Shown: positions 34,209-43,491, counted from the stretch's first letter. The stretch is 64,000 bases of DNA from Verrucomicrobiaceae bacterium (GCA_016795465.1 JAEUHK010000024.1:20691-84690); one strand, 5' to 3'. Numbers and translations: made by a program. The notes: a model not told the origin generated them from the letters alone.

Positions 34209-35257
34209 ATGTCCCCATATAGCTCACCCGTCGAGCTTTTGATCTGCGCCCAGAGGGCGACGAGCGTGCCGTCGGGCAGCTCGGTCAAACTGGGGTAGCA
34301 GGTGGACCAGCCGCCGACTTTCTGGGGGCGATCCGCGAGCAAGGTGGGCTCGCTCCAGGTCCTTCCTTCATCGCGTGAGGTGCGCAGCAGCAACGGGAAT
34401 CGCAGCGGGACGGGGCCGGGATTGAAGGTGAGGACGAGCGTGCCATCGCGAGTGCAAAGCAGGTGGCTGGCGCTGGAGGTGGACGTGAGGCCGGTCTTCT
34501 CGGTCGCGCTCCAGGTCTCGCCTTTGTCGCGGCTCGTGGAGCGCCAGAGCTGACCGTCCTTGGTGCGCAGGATCATGTGAACCGCGCCGGATTTTGTCTC
34601 CGCGATGGTCGGCTCGCCGCCTTGGCCTTCGGGATTCGCCACCGCGCCGAAGCGCTTCCATGTCTGGCCGCCATCGCTCGATTTCAAGACGCCGCCGGCC
34701 TTTGTCCCACGCAGGTGCAGCGGCACGAGGAGTTCGCCCGAGGAGAGACGGATGCCGTTGGAGCGCGTGGTGTGGTTTGGCTGGTTCAGCTTCACCGGCT
34801 CGGTCCACGTCTTCGCGGAGTCAGTGCTGCGACGAAAGTAGATGTCGATCTGCGGCGTGAAGGCGGAGAAGAAGAGAAACGTCTCACCCCCGGCCACGAA
34901 CAGCACCGGATCGAAATCCGCCTGACCCGCAAAGTCCTGCAAAACGCTCGCCGGGCCCCAGGTGCGACCCTGATCCGATGAATACGCCTGCACGATGCGC
35001 TGCGACTCCGCCCCCTCCGAAGGCGACGAAAACCACACCGCCATCAACCGCCCATCCGGCAGCCGCGCGATGCTCGGCCCGAGATTGTAGCCCGAAGTGT
35101 TCGCCGGATCCTTCGCATCCGTGCTCGTGTGCGTGAAGACGACCGTGCGGTCGGTGATCTGCACAGCCGGTGTGTCAGCAGCGTGGAGCGCAGCCAACGG
35201 TGTGACAAGACAAGAGACGAGAAAGCAAAAGCGAAGCATGAGGCGAATACGGCTCAT
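34178..35257 (-). CDS. Secreted sialidase-like (exo-alpha-sialidase, BNR) protein
   Basis: 359 residues with leader MLRFCFLVSCLVTPLAALHA (an upstream ATG at 35257 adds six residues; 35239 is the alternative start). Asp boxes are visible: SSDQGRTWGPA, STDSAKTWTEP, SSDGGQTWKRF, SRDKGETWSAT and SRDEGRTWSEP, the repeated blades of a propeller. GYNLGPSIARLPDGRLMAVW is at the start of the propeller. Homologues are annotated as sialidases or glycosyl hydrolase family 33-like. The product is periplasmic or secreted. Upstream 93 bases hold palindromic repeat copy C and the end of the SGNH hydrolase gene. Confidence 0.85.
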   Translation of the reverse strand: MSRIRLMLRFCFLVSCLVTPLAALHAADTPAVQITDRTVVFTHTSTDAKDPANTSGYNLGPSIARLPDGRLMAVWFSSPSEGAESQRIVQAYSSDQGRTWGPASVLQDFAGQADFDPVLFVAGGETFLFFSAFTPQIDIYFRRSTDSAKTWTEPVKLNQPNHTTRSNGIRLSSGELLVPLHLRGTKAGGVLKSSDGGQTWKRFGAVANPEGQGGEPTIAETKSGAVHMILRTKDGQLWRSTSRDKGETWSATEKTGLTSTSSASHLLCTRDGTLVLTFNPGPVPLRFPLLLRTSRDEGRTWSEPTLLADRPQKVGGWSTCYPSLTELPDGTLVALWAQIKSSTGELYGDIHSARIVLKR

Positions 35258-35280
35258 CGGAGAGGTTTTGAAGAACTTAA

Positions 35281-35340
35281 GGCAGGAGAATGGGGGCAGA
35301 AGAATAAAGGCTCAGATTCTTCTGCCCCCATTCTCCTGCC
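35281..35340. repeat. Palindromic intergenic repeat, copy C (perfect)
   Basis: A 25-base arm beginning GGCAGGAGAATGGGGGCAGA (35281-35305) and its perfect inverse at 35316-35340 enclose a 10-base loop. It lies between the sialidase start (35257) and the SGNH hydrolase stop (35350), just like copies A and D lie between minus-strand neighbours. The perfect match suggests recent insertion or conservation. Confidence 0.92.
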
Positions 35341-35349
35341 TAATCCCCG

Positions 35350-36177
35350 CTACTGTGCAGCTAGAAGCGGCTTCAACTTCTCCGCATACAACGCATAACC
35401 CGCTGGCGAGAGATGAATGTTATCCGGCGTGAAAAGCTCCTTCTTGATCGTGCCGTCGGCATTGGTGAAATCGCTCCACAGGTCGAGCACCTTCACCTTG
35501 GCATCACTGTCGAGCTTCAGCGGATCGAGGGCGGCGTTGGTCTTCTTGATGTCCTCGTAGAATGCGTTGCCGGGCGCATGAGCGGGCAGGATCTTCGCCA
35601 CGATGATCGCAGCGGCAGGAAACTTCTCGCGGAGGTTCTTCACGCACATCTGGATGCCGAGCGCGGCGGCCTCGATGCCGGTCTCGGGGGTGAAGAACAT
35701 GTTGTTGTTGCCGATCATGAGCACGATGGCCTTCGGCTGAAGCCCCTCGACCCCGCCGTGGTCGAGTCGCCAGAGCACGTTCTGCGTTTTGTCGCCGCCG
35801 ATGCCGATGTTCACGGCTTTGAGATCAGGAAAATGCTTCTTCCATGAATCGCCCCACTGAATCGTGATGCTGTCGCCGACGAGCAGCACATCCACCGGGC
35901 CTTGATTGGCCTGCACGGTCTTCACATGCGCCTCATGAAGTTTCAGCCACGCATCACCGCCAAAATGGCCCGCGCTCGGCACTTGCGGCCAAAGCTGCGG
36001 CAGATGCTTGTTCGACTCGCGACCCGGCCGCCGCTCATACTCCGGCTTGTCGATGACATAAGCGCGTTCTTCCGCCGTCAGCGGCCAGCCGGTCTTTTGC
36101 GGTTCAGCAGTGACGTGCGGGTAGTCGAGAGCGACGGCGGTGGAGGCAAAAAGCAGGAGGAAGGTTGAGCGGATCAT
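35350..36177 (-). CDS. Secreted SGNH/GDSL hydrolase (PAF-acetylhydrolase IB-like)
   Basis: 275 residues; leader MIRSTFLLLFASTAVALDYP. Block [17 protein letters not shown] (nucleophile in GDSIT), block II AVNIGIGGDKTQNVLWRL (Gly), block III VLMIGNNNMFFTPETG (GNNN) and block V DNIHLSPAGYALYAEKL (Asp-x-x-His) are all present. These four blocks define the SGNH family of acyl esterases; PVC members are thought to deacylate polysaccharides. About 93 bases and a palindromic repeat separate it from the following sialidase gene, so shared transcription is uncertain. Confidence 0.92.
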   Translation of the reverse strand: MIRSTFLLLFASTAVALDYPHVTAEPQKTGWPLTAEERAYVIDKPEYERRPGRESNKHLPQLWPQVPSAGHFGGDAWLKLHEAHVKTVQANQGPVDVLLVGDSITIQWGDSWKKHFPDLKAVNIGIGGDKTQNVLWRLDHGGVEGLQPKAIVLMIGNNNMFFTPETGIEAAALGIQMCVKNLREKFPAAAIIVAKILPAHAPGNAFYEDIKKTNAALDPLKLDSDAKVKVLDLWSDFTNADGTIKKELFTPDNIHLSPAGYALYAEKLKPLLAAQ

Positions 36178-36302
36178 CTTGGGAAATAAAGAGAACGATT
36201 CCGAGACTCTGCCAAGTTAGTGGAGCGGAGAGACAGGCGTCGACGGCCGAAACAACCATCGAGGTGAAAAGATGTTTGAGTTTTGCCTCGCCAAGACAGC
36301 CT

Positions 36303-37199
36303 TCACTCGGCGCCCATCCAGCGCACCGCATTTTCAATCACGCGCAGCGTCTCCGGTTGCTGAAAAATAGGATAGGTCTCGTGGCCGGGGCGGAAGTAGA
36401 AGACGCGGCCCTGCCCCACAGTCCAGACGCAGCCGCTGCGGAAGTGCTCGCCTTTGTCCCACTTTTCCTCGAACACGACCTCATCCGGCAGCGGCACGTG
36501 GAAGGGCTCGCCATACATCTCTGTGCGCGGGATGTCCCACTGCGCGGGCAGTCCGGCGGCGATGGGATGCTGCGGCAGCAGCGTGGTGACATGCGATGGC
36601 ATGCCGTCATTCCGATACGCGGGAAATACGCACTGCGGCAGCGTGAGCCGCCACACCGCGCCCTCGACCTTCTCGACATACGGCGTGATGCGCGACGCAC
36701 GGCCGATGAGCTTGTAATACGGCGCTTCATTCACGAACTCCCACTTCGCCGTCGCCCGCTCCGCCTCCGGCACTTGCTTCAATGCATCGGCCTTCGCCCG
36801 CTCCTGCATGAGCCGCACAAACGGCTTCGCCCAATGCGCCGAGTGCAGGCCGATGAAGCCGAGCTTGCCTTCCTTCACCCGTTTCACCACCACCTCGGCC
36901 CGCGCCTCATCCTGCTCCTTCGCACGTCGATGACTCCAAAAGATGAGCATGTCCGTCGCGTCTAGCGCGGCATCGCTCAGGCCTTGATCCGCCTCGTCGA
37001 GCTTCGCCGTCTTCACAGCGAGCCCCGGCAGCTTCGCCAGATGCGCCGCGAGCGTCTCACCGAGAAACTTTTCGCCATAGCCCTGCTTTTGCTCAGGCTG
37101 CTGCTCATCCCAAACAAGCACACGGATGGGCTCAGCGGCATGGAGTGAGGCAAGTGGAGAAAAGAGGACCACGGAGAGGATTGAGACGATGTGTTTCAT
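36303..37199 (-). CDS. Secreted ThuA domain protein
   Basis: 298 residues from MKHIVSILSVVLFSPLASLHAAE. The ThuA/trehalose-utilisation glutamine-amidotransferase-like fold is visible: PIRVLVWDEQQPEQKQGYGE, then ALDATDMLIFWSHRRAKEQD, GKLGFIGLHSAHWAKPFVRL and RGRVFYFRPGHETYPIF near the end. The catalytic Cys of true GATases is replaced by Ser (GLHSAH), as is common in ThuA. PVC genomes contain many secreted ThuA proteins linked to oligosaccharide oxidation; the exact role is unknown. ATG 37199 matches the leader; longer frames upstream are ignored. It precedes an SGNH hydrolase and follows the Tat-leader barrel protein. Confidence 0.88.
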   Translation of the reverse strand: MKHIVSILSVVLFSPLASLHAAEPIRVLVWDEQQPEQKQGYGEKFLGETLAAHLAKLPGLAVKTAKLDEADQGLSDAALDATDMLIFWSHRRAKEQDEARAEVVVKRVKEGKLGFIGLHSAHWAKPFVRLMQERAKADALKQVPEAERATAKWEFVNEAPYYKLIGRASRITPYVEKVEGAVWRLTLPQCVFPAYRNDGMPSHVTTLLPQHPIAAGLPAQWDIPRTEMYGEPFHVPLPDEVVFEEKWDKGEHFRSGCVWTVGQGRVFYFRPGHETYPIFQQPETLRVIENAVRWMGAE

Positions 37200-37239
37200 G
37201 TGAGCCAGAATGGAAGAGATCTTGAGCTGAAGAAGGTGT

Positions 37240-38547
37240 TCAAATCGTCTCCAGACTAAGCCGGGGCGAGCCGCTGAGCTGCGGGAGCAAGCTGTGATTG
37301 TCGAGACCGAACCAGCGCTCGTTTTCACTCAGTTCCGGCTGCTTCTTTCGAGCTGCGGCGAGCAACTCGCCAACCGCCTCCGCATCGCCGAGACGCGGCA
37401 GCAGCGGACCGAGCAAGCCTTTGAGCTGAGCGTTGAGCACCGCCGTGTCGGTTTGGAAAAGAGCGATGCCGTCCACGCCTTCGTTGTAGTTTCGGCTGAT
37501 GCGTTCGAGGAAGGCGCGTGCATTGGCTTTCATGCCTTTGCCCGCCGTGGTGTTGGTGCCGCCGTAGAGCTTCACGTTGTGAACGCGGGCCAGTTCGAGG
37601 TAGGACTTGGCGGTATCAGGATAGTCGAAGTCCCAGATCCACAGCGGATCGAGGTTGATCTCATCCATCCAGCCTTCTTTGAGCCAAGTGCGCAGATCCA
37701 GACCTTCCATCAGGTTCACGTCGAGCGTGGCTTCGGGGATGCGGACCATCACCGGCACCTGGCGCTTTGTTTTCTGCTCCAACTCGCGGAGTTGAGCTCG
37801 GAGATCACGCATGAAGAGATTCACGAAGCTCGCACGATGCTGCGCCCATTCGAGAAACTCGGGCGAACCTGTGCGCATCTGCCTCGGATCAACGTGACCG
37901 GCCTTCAGCCACGGATCGAGAATGTGCGGATGATAACGCGCCACCGGCGGCTGACGGCAAAAGTCGAGGCAAAGACCATGCGCCCCGATTTGCGCCACCT
38001 CCATCAGCACCGCGATGCGCTCCGCGCGATACTCGGGAATGGCAAAGCTGACCTTCGTGCCATCCACCTGCCCGCCCCGATGCCGCTCCATCCAGTCCGG
38101 ATGCGCCGCGATGTATTTCGAGCGCAAGGCACCGCTCAGCGAGTCACCGTAGTGACGGTTCATGCCGAGACGACCGTAGATGACCATGTCGTTCTTCTCC
38201 GCAAAGGCGAGCGCCGCACGCAGCGAGCACTCCTGGCGAAACGAATCGCCAATCACCTTCGTCTCCGGCCGTGTGTCGCCCGCATACATGGTCGAAGTGG
38301 GCAGCGCACTCTGGTAATCCAGCGTGCTACGCCCCAGCGCCCACATGACATGCCGGATGCCATGATCCAGATGCGCCTGAAGACAGTCCGCCGAGTCATG
38401 ACCGCTGCTCTTCTGCTTGTCATACAACCACTGCCAAAGCTCCGCGATGCCCCACACGGTCTTCGCTTTCGCACCGGCTGCGGAGGCCGGAAGCAACGAT
38501 GCCCCGAGCGTGCCTGCGGTGCGTGTGATGAAATGGCGGCGGTTCAT
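37240..38547 (-). CDS. Tat-exported protein, TIM-barrel-like, function unknown
   Basis: 435 residues beginning MNRRHFITRTAGTLGASLL, a Tat-type RR leader. The body looks like an alpha/beta barrel: HGIRHVMWALGRSTLDYQSA, ALAFAEKNDMVIYGRLGMNR, VAQIGAHGLCLDFCRQPP, VPVMVRIPEATLDVNLMEGL and a final VDGIALFQTDTAVL. Segments such as IPEATLDVNLM recall glycoside-hydrolase-like family 10/DUF4838-type lipoproteins, but no catalytic acid pair can be assigned. The start is separated by 9 bases from the next gene's stop (CE6 fusion, upstream on the minus strand), which hints at co-transcription. Confidence 0.65.
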   Translation of the reverse strand: MNRRHFITRTAGTLGASLLPASAAGAKAKTVWGIAELWQWLYDKQKSSGHDSADCLQAHLDHGIRHVMWALGRSTLDYQSALPTSTMYAGDTRPETKVIGDSFRQECSLRAALAFAEKNDMVIYGRLGMNRHYGDSLSGALRSKYIAAHPDWMERHRGGQVDGTKVSFAIPEYRAERIAVLMEVAQIGAHGLCLDFCRQPPVARYHPHILDPWLKAGHVDPRQMRTGSPEFLEWAQHRASFVNLFMRDLRAQLRELEQKTKRQVPVMVRIPEATLDVNLMEGLDLRTWLKEGWMDEINLDPLWIWDFDYPDTAKSYLELARVHNVKLYGGTNTTAGKGMKANARAFLERISRNYNEGVDGIALFQTDTAVLNAQLKGLLGPLLPRLGDAEAVGELLAAARKKQPELSENERWFGLDNHSLLPQLSGSPRLSLETI

Positions 38548-38556
38548 GAGTGTCTT

Positions 38557-40749
38557 CTACTTCTTGATCTCGCCCGTGCTCTGAAACTGCTGCCAATCCT
38601 TCGCGTAGTCGCCATTGAGCAGCCAGGACGCGGTGGATTTGTCACCGGTGAAGTCGGCGAAGGGCGCAGTGAGGAGCTTTTGATAGCCGCCGGGCTTCGT
38701 CTGCCAGTTTTGGCCGAGGTGACCGCTTTCGAGCGTGAGCGAGCGCAGCTTCACGGGGCTGCTTTTCGCATCCTCATCAGCCGGAACGCGGGCGGTGAAG
38801 GTGTGGCGCAGGAAACTGAACACGAGCGGCCAGGTCTTCTCGCCGGGGCCGTGACCGGTCTTCGGCTCGACGGCGATGTTCCAGAGGGCGCGATGGTTTT
38901 TGCGCAAGGCGGGCACGACGGCGAGGTTTTCGTCTTTCGAAGGTCGAGCAAGGAAGGGATCGTCCTCGCCGAAGATGACGAGGCCGGGGACTTGCGCGGC
39001 TCCCGGCTGATAAACCTGAAACGTCGTGCCTGGACGCATTGAAACCCAGCCCCAGATGCGATCCGGCACATACGAGGTGAAAATCGCGGAGAAACCGGTG
39101 CCGTTCGAGTGGCCGTAAAGGAAGAGCGGCGCGTGCTGAAGCTCGGGATGGCCGCTTCTTTCGCCAAACTGCCGCATGTGCTCAAAAAGCAGGCTTTGAG
39201 GCCAGAAGCCGCGCTGCATCGGATTGCCGGTGAACTTGAACAACGCGAGGCCCAGTTCCTGCGCGAGCTTTCGCAGGTCGGCACGCTTGAAGAGACCGTC
39301 CCCGCTGCCGTGACCGGACATGACGACGATGCCGCGAGCGGTTTGGAGGTCCTTCGGCAGCCAAAGATCGAAGCGCACCTCCTCGCGCCGACCCTCGCCT
39401 TTTTGCTTCACGGCCTCGCGCCACTGCGCCTCGCTCACTTTCCAGTCCCAGTTGCGGCTCACGACCTGCTGCGGATCAGGCGTGCCCCACTTCGCCTCGT
39501 CGAGCACGCCGTTCCAGCTCTTCGTGTCCTTCGTCTGCACGTTCGCGCTCACCCAGCCGAGGCTGTGGCATTCGGGAAGCTGCGCAAAGTCACTCCACTC
39601 GGTGCCGTCGTTCGTGTGGCGAGGCTCGGTCCATTGCTTCGCGAGCCACGGCAGCACCTTTTCGGCCCACTTCGCGCCATGAACACGCAAGCCCTCACCG
39701 CTGAAGTGAACGCCCTTGCCATCGCGCTCGCGGAGCTTGCCTTTCAGCGCATCGGAGTCGGGACCTTCGAAGGCGAGGCCATCCTTCCAAAGCGAAGCCT
39801 GCGCGGCGCGGATGTCATCGCTGCCTTCATCGCCCGGCACGTGATAACTCGCCTGCGCCACAAACCACGGCGCGCTCCAGCCGATGTCGCGTCGTGAGTC
39901 GCGGATGATTTTCTCCAAACATTCGCGGTAAAGCTTACCCGACAGCGTGCGGGTCGTGTCCTTCTGATTCGCATCGCTCTCGCCCTGATGCCAGAGCACC
40001 GCGCGGAAGCCCTGCGGCCCCACCGACTTCATCCGCGCGATGAACGCCTCATACGCCGCGCCTTTGCTGGCCCACTGGCCATTCGGCAGTTGCTCCACGC
40101 GGCTCACCAGCGTCGGTGGATTCGGAAACGTCGCCCCTTTCGGCAACCACTCGCGCACACTCGTCGCCCCGATGCCACAGGCGAAGATGCCGACGGGCAC
40201 GTTTTCCTTCGCCACCACCGCATCCGCGAAAGCGGGCACCAAACTGCCGCCACCACCACTCGCGCCCGGCTGCGGATCATCCGCGATGCGCCACGCCTTG
40301 CCATCGAACGACGTCACGCGCCGCGTCTTCGTCGTCTGCTTTTCCTCGCCGTGATTCGCCGAGTTCGACTGCCCCGCGATCACAAACACCTCGCCAACGC
40401 CCACATGCGCCACGCTGCCAAGCGCGAGTTGTTTTCCACTCTGCGAAATCCTCACCTCCAGGCGCCACCAACCACCCGCTGGTGCTTCGACCGTGCCCGA
40501 CAGCTTCGTCCCAGAAACCGAACCGCCCACTCGTTGCCACGAGGCTTGATCCTTATCACCCACCACACGCGCTTCCATCGTGATGCCAGGCAAAGACACC
40601 GCCTCGGACAACTCACCCGCAATGCGTATGAGCCCTCTACCCGGACTGGTCCGCTGCACGACTTGATAGTCGAGCGGCGAGGTCAAAGTGAGATCAACTG
40701 CATGCAATGCGGAAGTGACGACCAAGAAAAGAGCGAGAAGACGTCTCAT
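38557..40749 (-). CDS. CE6-type sialate O-acetylesterase fused to an alpha/beta hydrolase
   Basis: 730 residues from MRRLLALFLVVTSALHAVDL; the ATG at 40749 is used because the longer frame would read into repeat copy D. Residues about 20-110 form a beta-sandwich, followed by the SASA/CE6 core VFVIAGQSNSANHGEE (GQSNxx block), VPVGIFACGIGATSVREWLP, VLWHQGESDANQKD and VHFSGEGLRVHGAKW. After about 450 a second enzyme begins: GIVVMSGHGSGDGLF, APLFLYGHSNGTGFSAIFTS (nucleophile elbow GHSNG), VIFGEDDPFLA and KTGHGPGEKTWPL. Two different esterase folds joined in one secreted protein is unusual. Likely removes acetyl groups from complex glycans. Confidence 0.87.
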   Translation of the reverse strand: MRRLLALFLVVTSALHAVDLTLTSPLDYQVVQRTSPGRGLIRIAGELSEAVSLPGITMEARVVGDKDQASWQRVGGSVSGTKLSGTVEAPAGGWWRLEVRISQSGKQLALGSVAHVGVGEVFVIAGQSNSANHGEEKQTTKTRRVTSFDGKAWRIADDPQPGASGGGGSLVPAFADAVVAKENVPVGIFACGIGATSVREWLPKGATFPNPPTLVSRVEQLPNGQWASKGAAYEAFIARMKSVGPQGFRAVLWHQGESDANQKDTTRTLSGKLYRECLEKIIRDSRRDIGWSAPWFVAQASYHVPGDEGSDDIRAAQASLWKDGLAFEGPDSDALKGKLRERDGKGVHFSGEGLRVHGAKWAEKVLPWLAKQWTEPRHTNDGTEWSDFAQLPECHSLGWVSANVQTKDTKSWNGVLDEAKWGTPDPQQVVSRNWDWKVSEAQWREAVKQKGEGRREEVRFDLWLPKDLQTARGIVVMSGHGSGDGLFKRADLRKLAQELGLALFKFTGNPMQRGFWPQSLLFEHMRQFGERSGHPELQHAPLFLYGHSNGTGFSAIFTSYVPDRIWGWVSMRPGTTFQVYQPGAAQVPGLVIFGEDDPFLARPSKDENLAVVPALRKNHRALWNIAVEPKTGHGPGEKTWPLVFSFLRHTFTARVPADEDAKSSPVKLRSLTLESGHLGQNWQTKPGGYQKLLTAPFADFTGDKSTASWLLNGDYAKDWQQFQSTGEIKK

Positions 40750-40760
40750 CAGATTCAAGC

Positions 40761-40783
40761 GGCAGGAGAATGGGGACAAAAGG
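40761..40783. repeat. Palindromic repeat family, half copy D
   Basis: A single arm beginning GGCAGGAGAATGGGGACAAA is found 12 bases upstream of the CE6-fusion start and before the next gene's stop (40802). No inverted partner is evident within 100 bases, so it looks like a decayed or one-armed member of the family. Confidence 0.7.
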
Positions 40784-40801
40784 AGATCGAAGAACCGAAG
40801 A

Positions 40802-42028
40802 TCAATTCAGCAGCAGATGAAACACCCGCAGAGCGGTCTTGGATGAGGTCGTCGAGGCGACGAGGCGGACTCTCGCAGTGTGCGGGCCGGGTTTGAGCTG
40901 GTCATCGAGAATCAAAGCCCACGGAAGATGCAGGCCGCTGCTCCAGTGCGTCAGCGTGTCGAGTGTGCGAGGCGCACCGCCATCCACGCTGAACTCGATC
41001 TGCCCGGCATCGGGGCCGGAGGCGATGAAAAGACCGCAGCCGGTGCCTTCAAAGCTGAACTCAAACTCCGCGCCCGGCTCGGTGCCGACGAGCGCGGACA
41101 CGTTCACAAAGCCCTCGCGCACGCCGATTTTTTTGCCGTTCGGCTGCTTGTCGTCGTCGGCAGGTTTCCACGAGGGCACGAGCGTGAAGCCCCGGATGAT
41201 TTTCGCCTGCGCGATGTCGCCAAGGCGGCCTTTGGCGTAGCTATGAGCATCGAGCGACGCGGGCAGCGGATGCTCTTCCGCGGATGCGGCGATGGGTTTG
41301 GCAAAAGCAGCGTCGAGCATGCGGGCGACGCTGTGGGCGTAGAGCTGATGACCGAAAGGCGAGGGATGCAGGCCTTTGAAATCGTCCGCCCAGGTGAACT
41401 CGCCCGCGTCGATGCGGTCGGTGACTTCACGTGCGAGGTTGAACGACGGATTGCCATACGCGACGGCCACACGTTCGTGCTGGGCGATGGACGCGGGCAC
41501 CTTGCCAGCGTGGTAGTCATCCATGTGCGGCGGCATGACGAAGTGAAGCTGGATGATGTCCGTCAGCGGGCTCACGGTGCGCATGTGACGCACCACGCCC
41601 TCCATGCCGCGCAGCATGAGATCGGGATGCTGCGGGATGTTTGAGCTGTCATTCACCGCCGCCTCGACGAAGAGCAAATCCACCGGCCCTTTGGCCAAAA
41701 CATCGCGCTCCAGACGAAACGCATGCGGCACGGAGCCCATCGAGCCGATGCCCGCATTGATGAATTCGAACTTCGTGTCCGGGAACTTCTTCGTCAGGTA
41801 ATCGCAGGTGTGCTGACGCCACGCACCGCCCGCCGTGATCGAGCCGCCGAAGAAAATGACGCGACCGGCTTTCTCCTGCGTGAACTTGCGCTGGCAGTTC
41901 GCCAATCCATCGCGCAGCTCGAAGTAATCGTGGCCCTTCGGCAATTTCGCGGGATCGTATTTGGTCTCGGCGGAGGCGAGTGCTGTCAGCAGGAGTAGAA
42001 ATGCAAAGAGAGGCTTCATCGGTGTCAT
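40802..42028 (-). CDS. Secreted SGNH hydrolase with C-terminal beta-sandwich
   Basis: 408 residues. The start at 42028 overlaps the stop of the preceding SBBP gene as ATGA (42025-42028); a further ATG at 42019 also precedes the leader KPLFAFLLLLTALASAE. The SGNH blocks are RVIFFGGSITAGGAWRQH (GGSIT), FINAGIGSMGSV, LLFVEAAVNDSSN (the Asn of block III in AVND) and DFKGLHPSPFGHQLYAHSV (Asp-x-x-His). After about 260 a carbohydrate-binding-like beta-sandwich follows (GTGCGLFIASGPDAG, EFSVDGGAPRTLDTL). The combination is typical of sialate or rhamnogalacturonan acetylesterase-type enzymes in PVC bacteria. Secreted. Confidence 0.87.
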   Translation of the reverse strand: MTPMKPLFAFLLLLTALASAETKYDPAKLPKGHDYFELRDGLANCQRKFTQEKAGRVIFFGGSITAGGAWRQHTCDYLTKKFPDTKFEFINAGIGSMGSVPHAFRLERDVLAKGPVDLLFVEAAVNDSSNIPQHPDLMLRGMEGVVRHMRTVSPLTDIIQLHFVMPPHMDDYHAGKVPASIAQHERVAVAYGNPSFNLAREVTDRIDAGEFTWADDFKGLHPSPFGHQLYAHSVARMLDAAFAKPIAASAEEHPLPASLDAHSYAKGRLGDIAQAKIIRGFTLVPSWKPADDDKQPNGKKIGVREGFVNVSALVGTEPGAEFEFSFEGTGCGLFIASGPDAGQIEFSVDGGAPRTLDTLTHWSSGLHLPWALILDDQLKPGPHTARVRLVASTTSSKTALRVFHLLLN

Positions 42029-43347
42029 TTGAGGGGTTTCAGTTTCCACTTCGCGGCATACAGATCACTCGAACCGGACTTCGTCACTTCGTGAGTGCCG
42101 AAGGTGGCAGGTGTGGAGAGCGCACCGGCGATGATGAGTTCATCGGGGGCACAGAAGGTGATCGGGTAAGCGCTGTCGTTGAGCTTGCCACCGGCCTGTT
42201 GCACCCAGAGGAGGCCGCCTTTGACATCGAACGCCGCGACGAAGATGTCGCCGCTGCCACGCGTGGCGAGCGCGTGCCCCGCGAGCACGGTGTCTTGATT
42301 GAAGTCACCGCACACAAAGGCCGTGCCGTGATCATCGGTGGTCACGCCGAGGCAATAATCGGTGCCCGGGCCATGCATGTGCTTCGCCCACTGCACCTGG
42401 CCTGCGACATCGAGATGCACGATGAGACCATCGTAATCTTTTTCGGTGCCACCTTGAAACGTCTGGCCTGCCACACTCACGCTGCCCTTGAACATGCCTG
42501 CACCCCAGACGCGTCCCTGCGAGTCGCACGCGATCTCGTGGTAAATGGCGCTCGTGGTGCCCGGGATGAGGTTCACCCATTCACCCTCGCCTTCCGGAGT
42601 GAGCTTCAGCACGAGCGCGGCGCTCGTTTTGGATTCGATGGCGACTTTGCCAAAGGCTCCTGCGCCCGAGGCACTGCCACCGACGTAGATGTGGTCCTTC
42701 CCATCAATCGCGATGCCGTGCCCGCTGCCCGAGACCTTGCCGGAAGGCGTGCGATGCCAGATCTCGCGACCTTCCGCGTCATACTTCGTGCAGAAAAACT
42801 GTCCGCCGATCGCACCCGTGATGACGACATGCCCCTTTGAGTCGATGGCGATGCCGTGGCCGTAATCGGAGCTTTCTCCGCCCTTCACGCGCACCCACAG
42901 CAGCTTGCCATCGGGGGAGAACTTCGCGGTGAAGGCATCGAAGTTGCCCGCATTCGGCACCTTCTCGCCATTCGCCATCGCGTCCGTGCTTTCGAAGTGT
43001 CCGGTGACATACGCATTCCCCGCCGCATCCGTGATCACGCCATATGCACGATCTGTTTTGCTGCCACCAAAGCCGCTCACCCACAACGGCTTGCCTGCGG
43101 CATCGAGCTTCGTCAGGCACATGTCCATCTCACCGGCCGTTTTGTGCTGCTGATCGCCAAACATCGCATCCCCCACGCACTCAGAGGCGAGAAACACATT
43201 CCCCGTACGATCCGTCGTCACCGCCCGCGTCTTGTCATGCCCGATGCCGCCGCCGCTGAAGACCCATTCGCAGGTCGGAGGCTCCGCAGCGTGGAGTGTG
43301 GAAATGAGGGCGAGAATACAAAGAGGCTGCTTGAATGATGACGGCAT
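42025..43347 (-). CDS. Secreted SBBP/beta-propeller repeat protein
   Basis: 440 residues with leader MPSSFKQPLCILALISTLHA. The body is built of repeated blades with the SBBP pattern D-x-x-G-N-x-Y/F-V-x-G: DRTGNVFLASECVGDAM, DAAGNAYVTGHFESTDA, DSKGHVVITGAIGGQF, DGKDHIYVGGSASGAG, DSQGRVWGAGMFKG and DDHGTAFVCGDFNQ. Between blades, A-K-x-D-A-x-G-K-x-L-W is repeated. These predict a six- to seven-bladed propeller used for binding glycans or proteins. No catalytic motif. Coupled by ATGA to the SGNH hydrolase downstream, implying the two act together. Confidence 0.88.
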   Translation of the reverse strand: MPSSFKQPLCILALISTLHAAEPPTCEWVFSGGGIGHDKTRAVTTDRTGNVFLASECVGDAMFGDQQHKTAGEMDMCLTKLDAAGKPLWVSGFGGSKTDRAYGVITDAAGNAYVTGHFESTDAMANGEKVPNAGNFDAFTAKFSPDGKLLWVRVKGGESSDYGHGIAIDSKGHVVITGAIGGQFFCTKYDAEGREIWHRTPSGKVSGSGHGIAIDGKDHIYVGGSASGAGAFGKVAIESKTSAALVLKLTPEGEGEWVNLIPGTTSAIYHEIACDSQGRVWGAGMFKGSVSVAGQTFQGGTEKDYDGLIVHLDVAGQVQWAKHMHGPGTDYCLGVTTDDHGTAFVCGDFNQDTVLAGHALATRGSGDIFVAAFDVKGGLLWVQQAGGKLNDSAYPITFCAPDELIIAGALSTPATFGTHEVTKSGSSDLYAAKWKLKPLK

Positions 43348-43491
43348 AAGGCGGTGTGAAGTTGGGCAAACAGGATTACGCCTGAATTCGAAGACCTTTG
43401 CGACCTGCCTTTCTGCACGGCTACTGAGCCTGCTTCATTTGAGAAGTGCCACGTGCAACTTTGAGTGGAAATGCGATACATCGCCCATTCC

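Noticed and set aside
35281..35340. Repeat copy C as an intrinsic terminator
   Set aside because: The stem is perfect but there is no T-run and the sequence recurs elsewhere, fitting a repeat family better.
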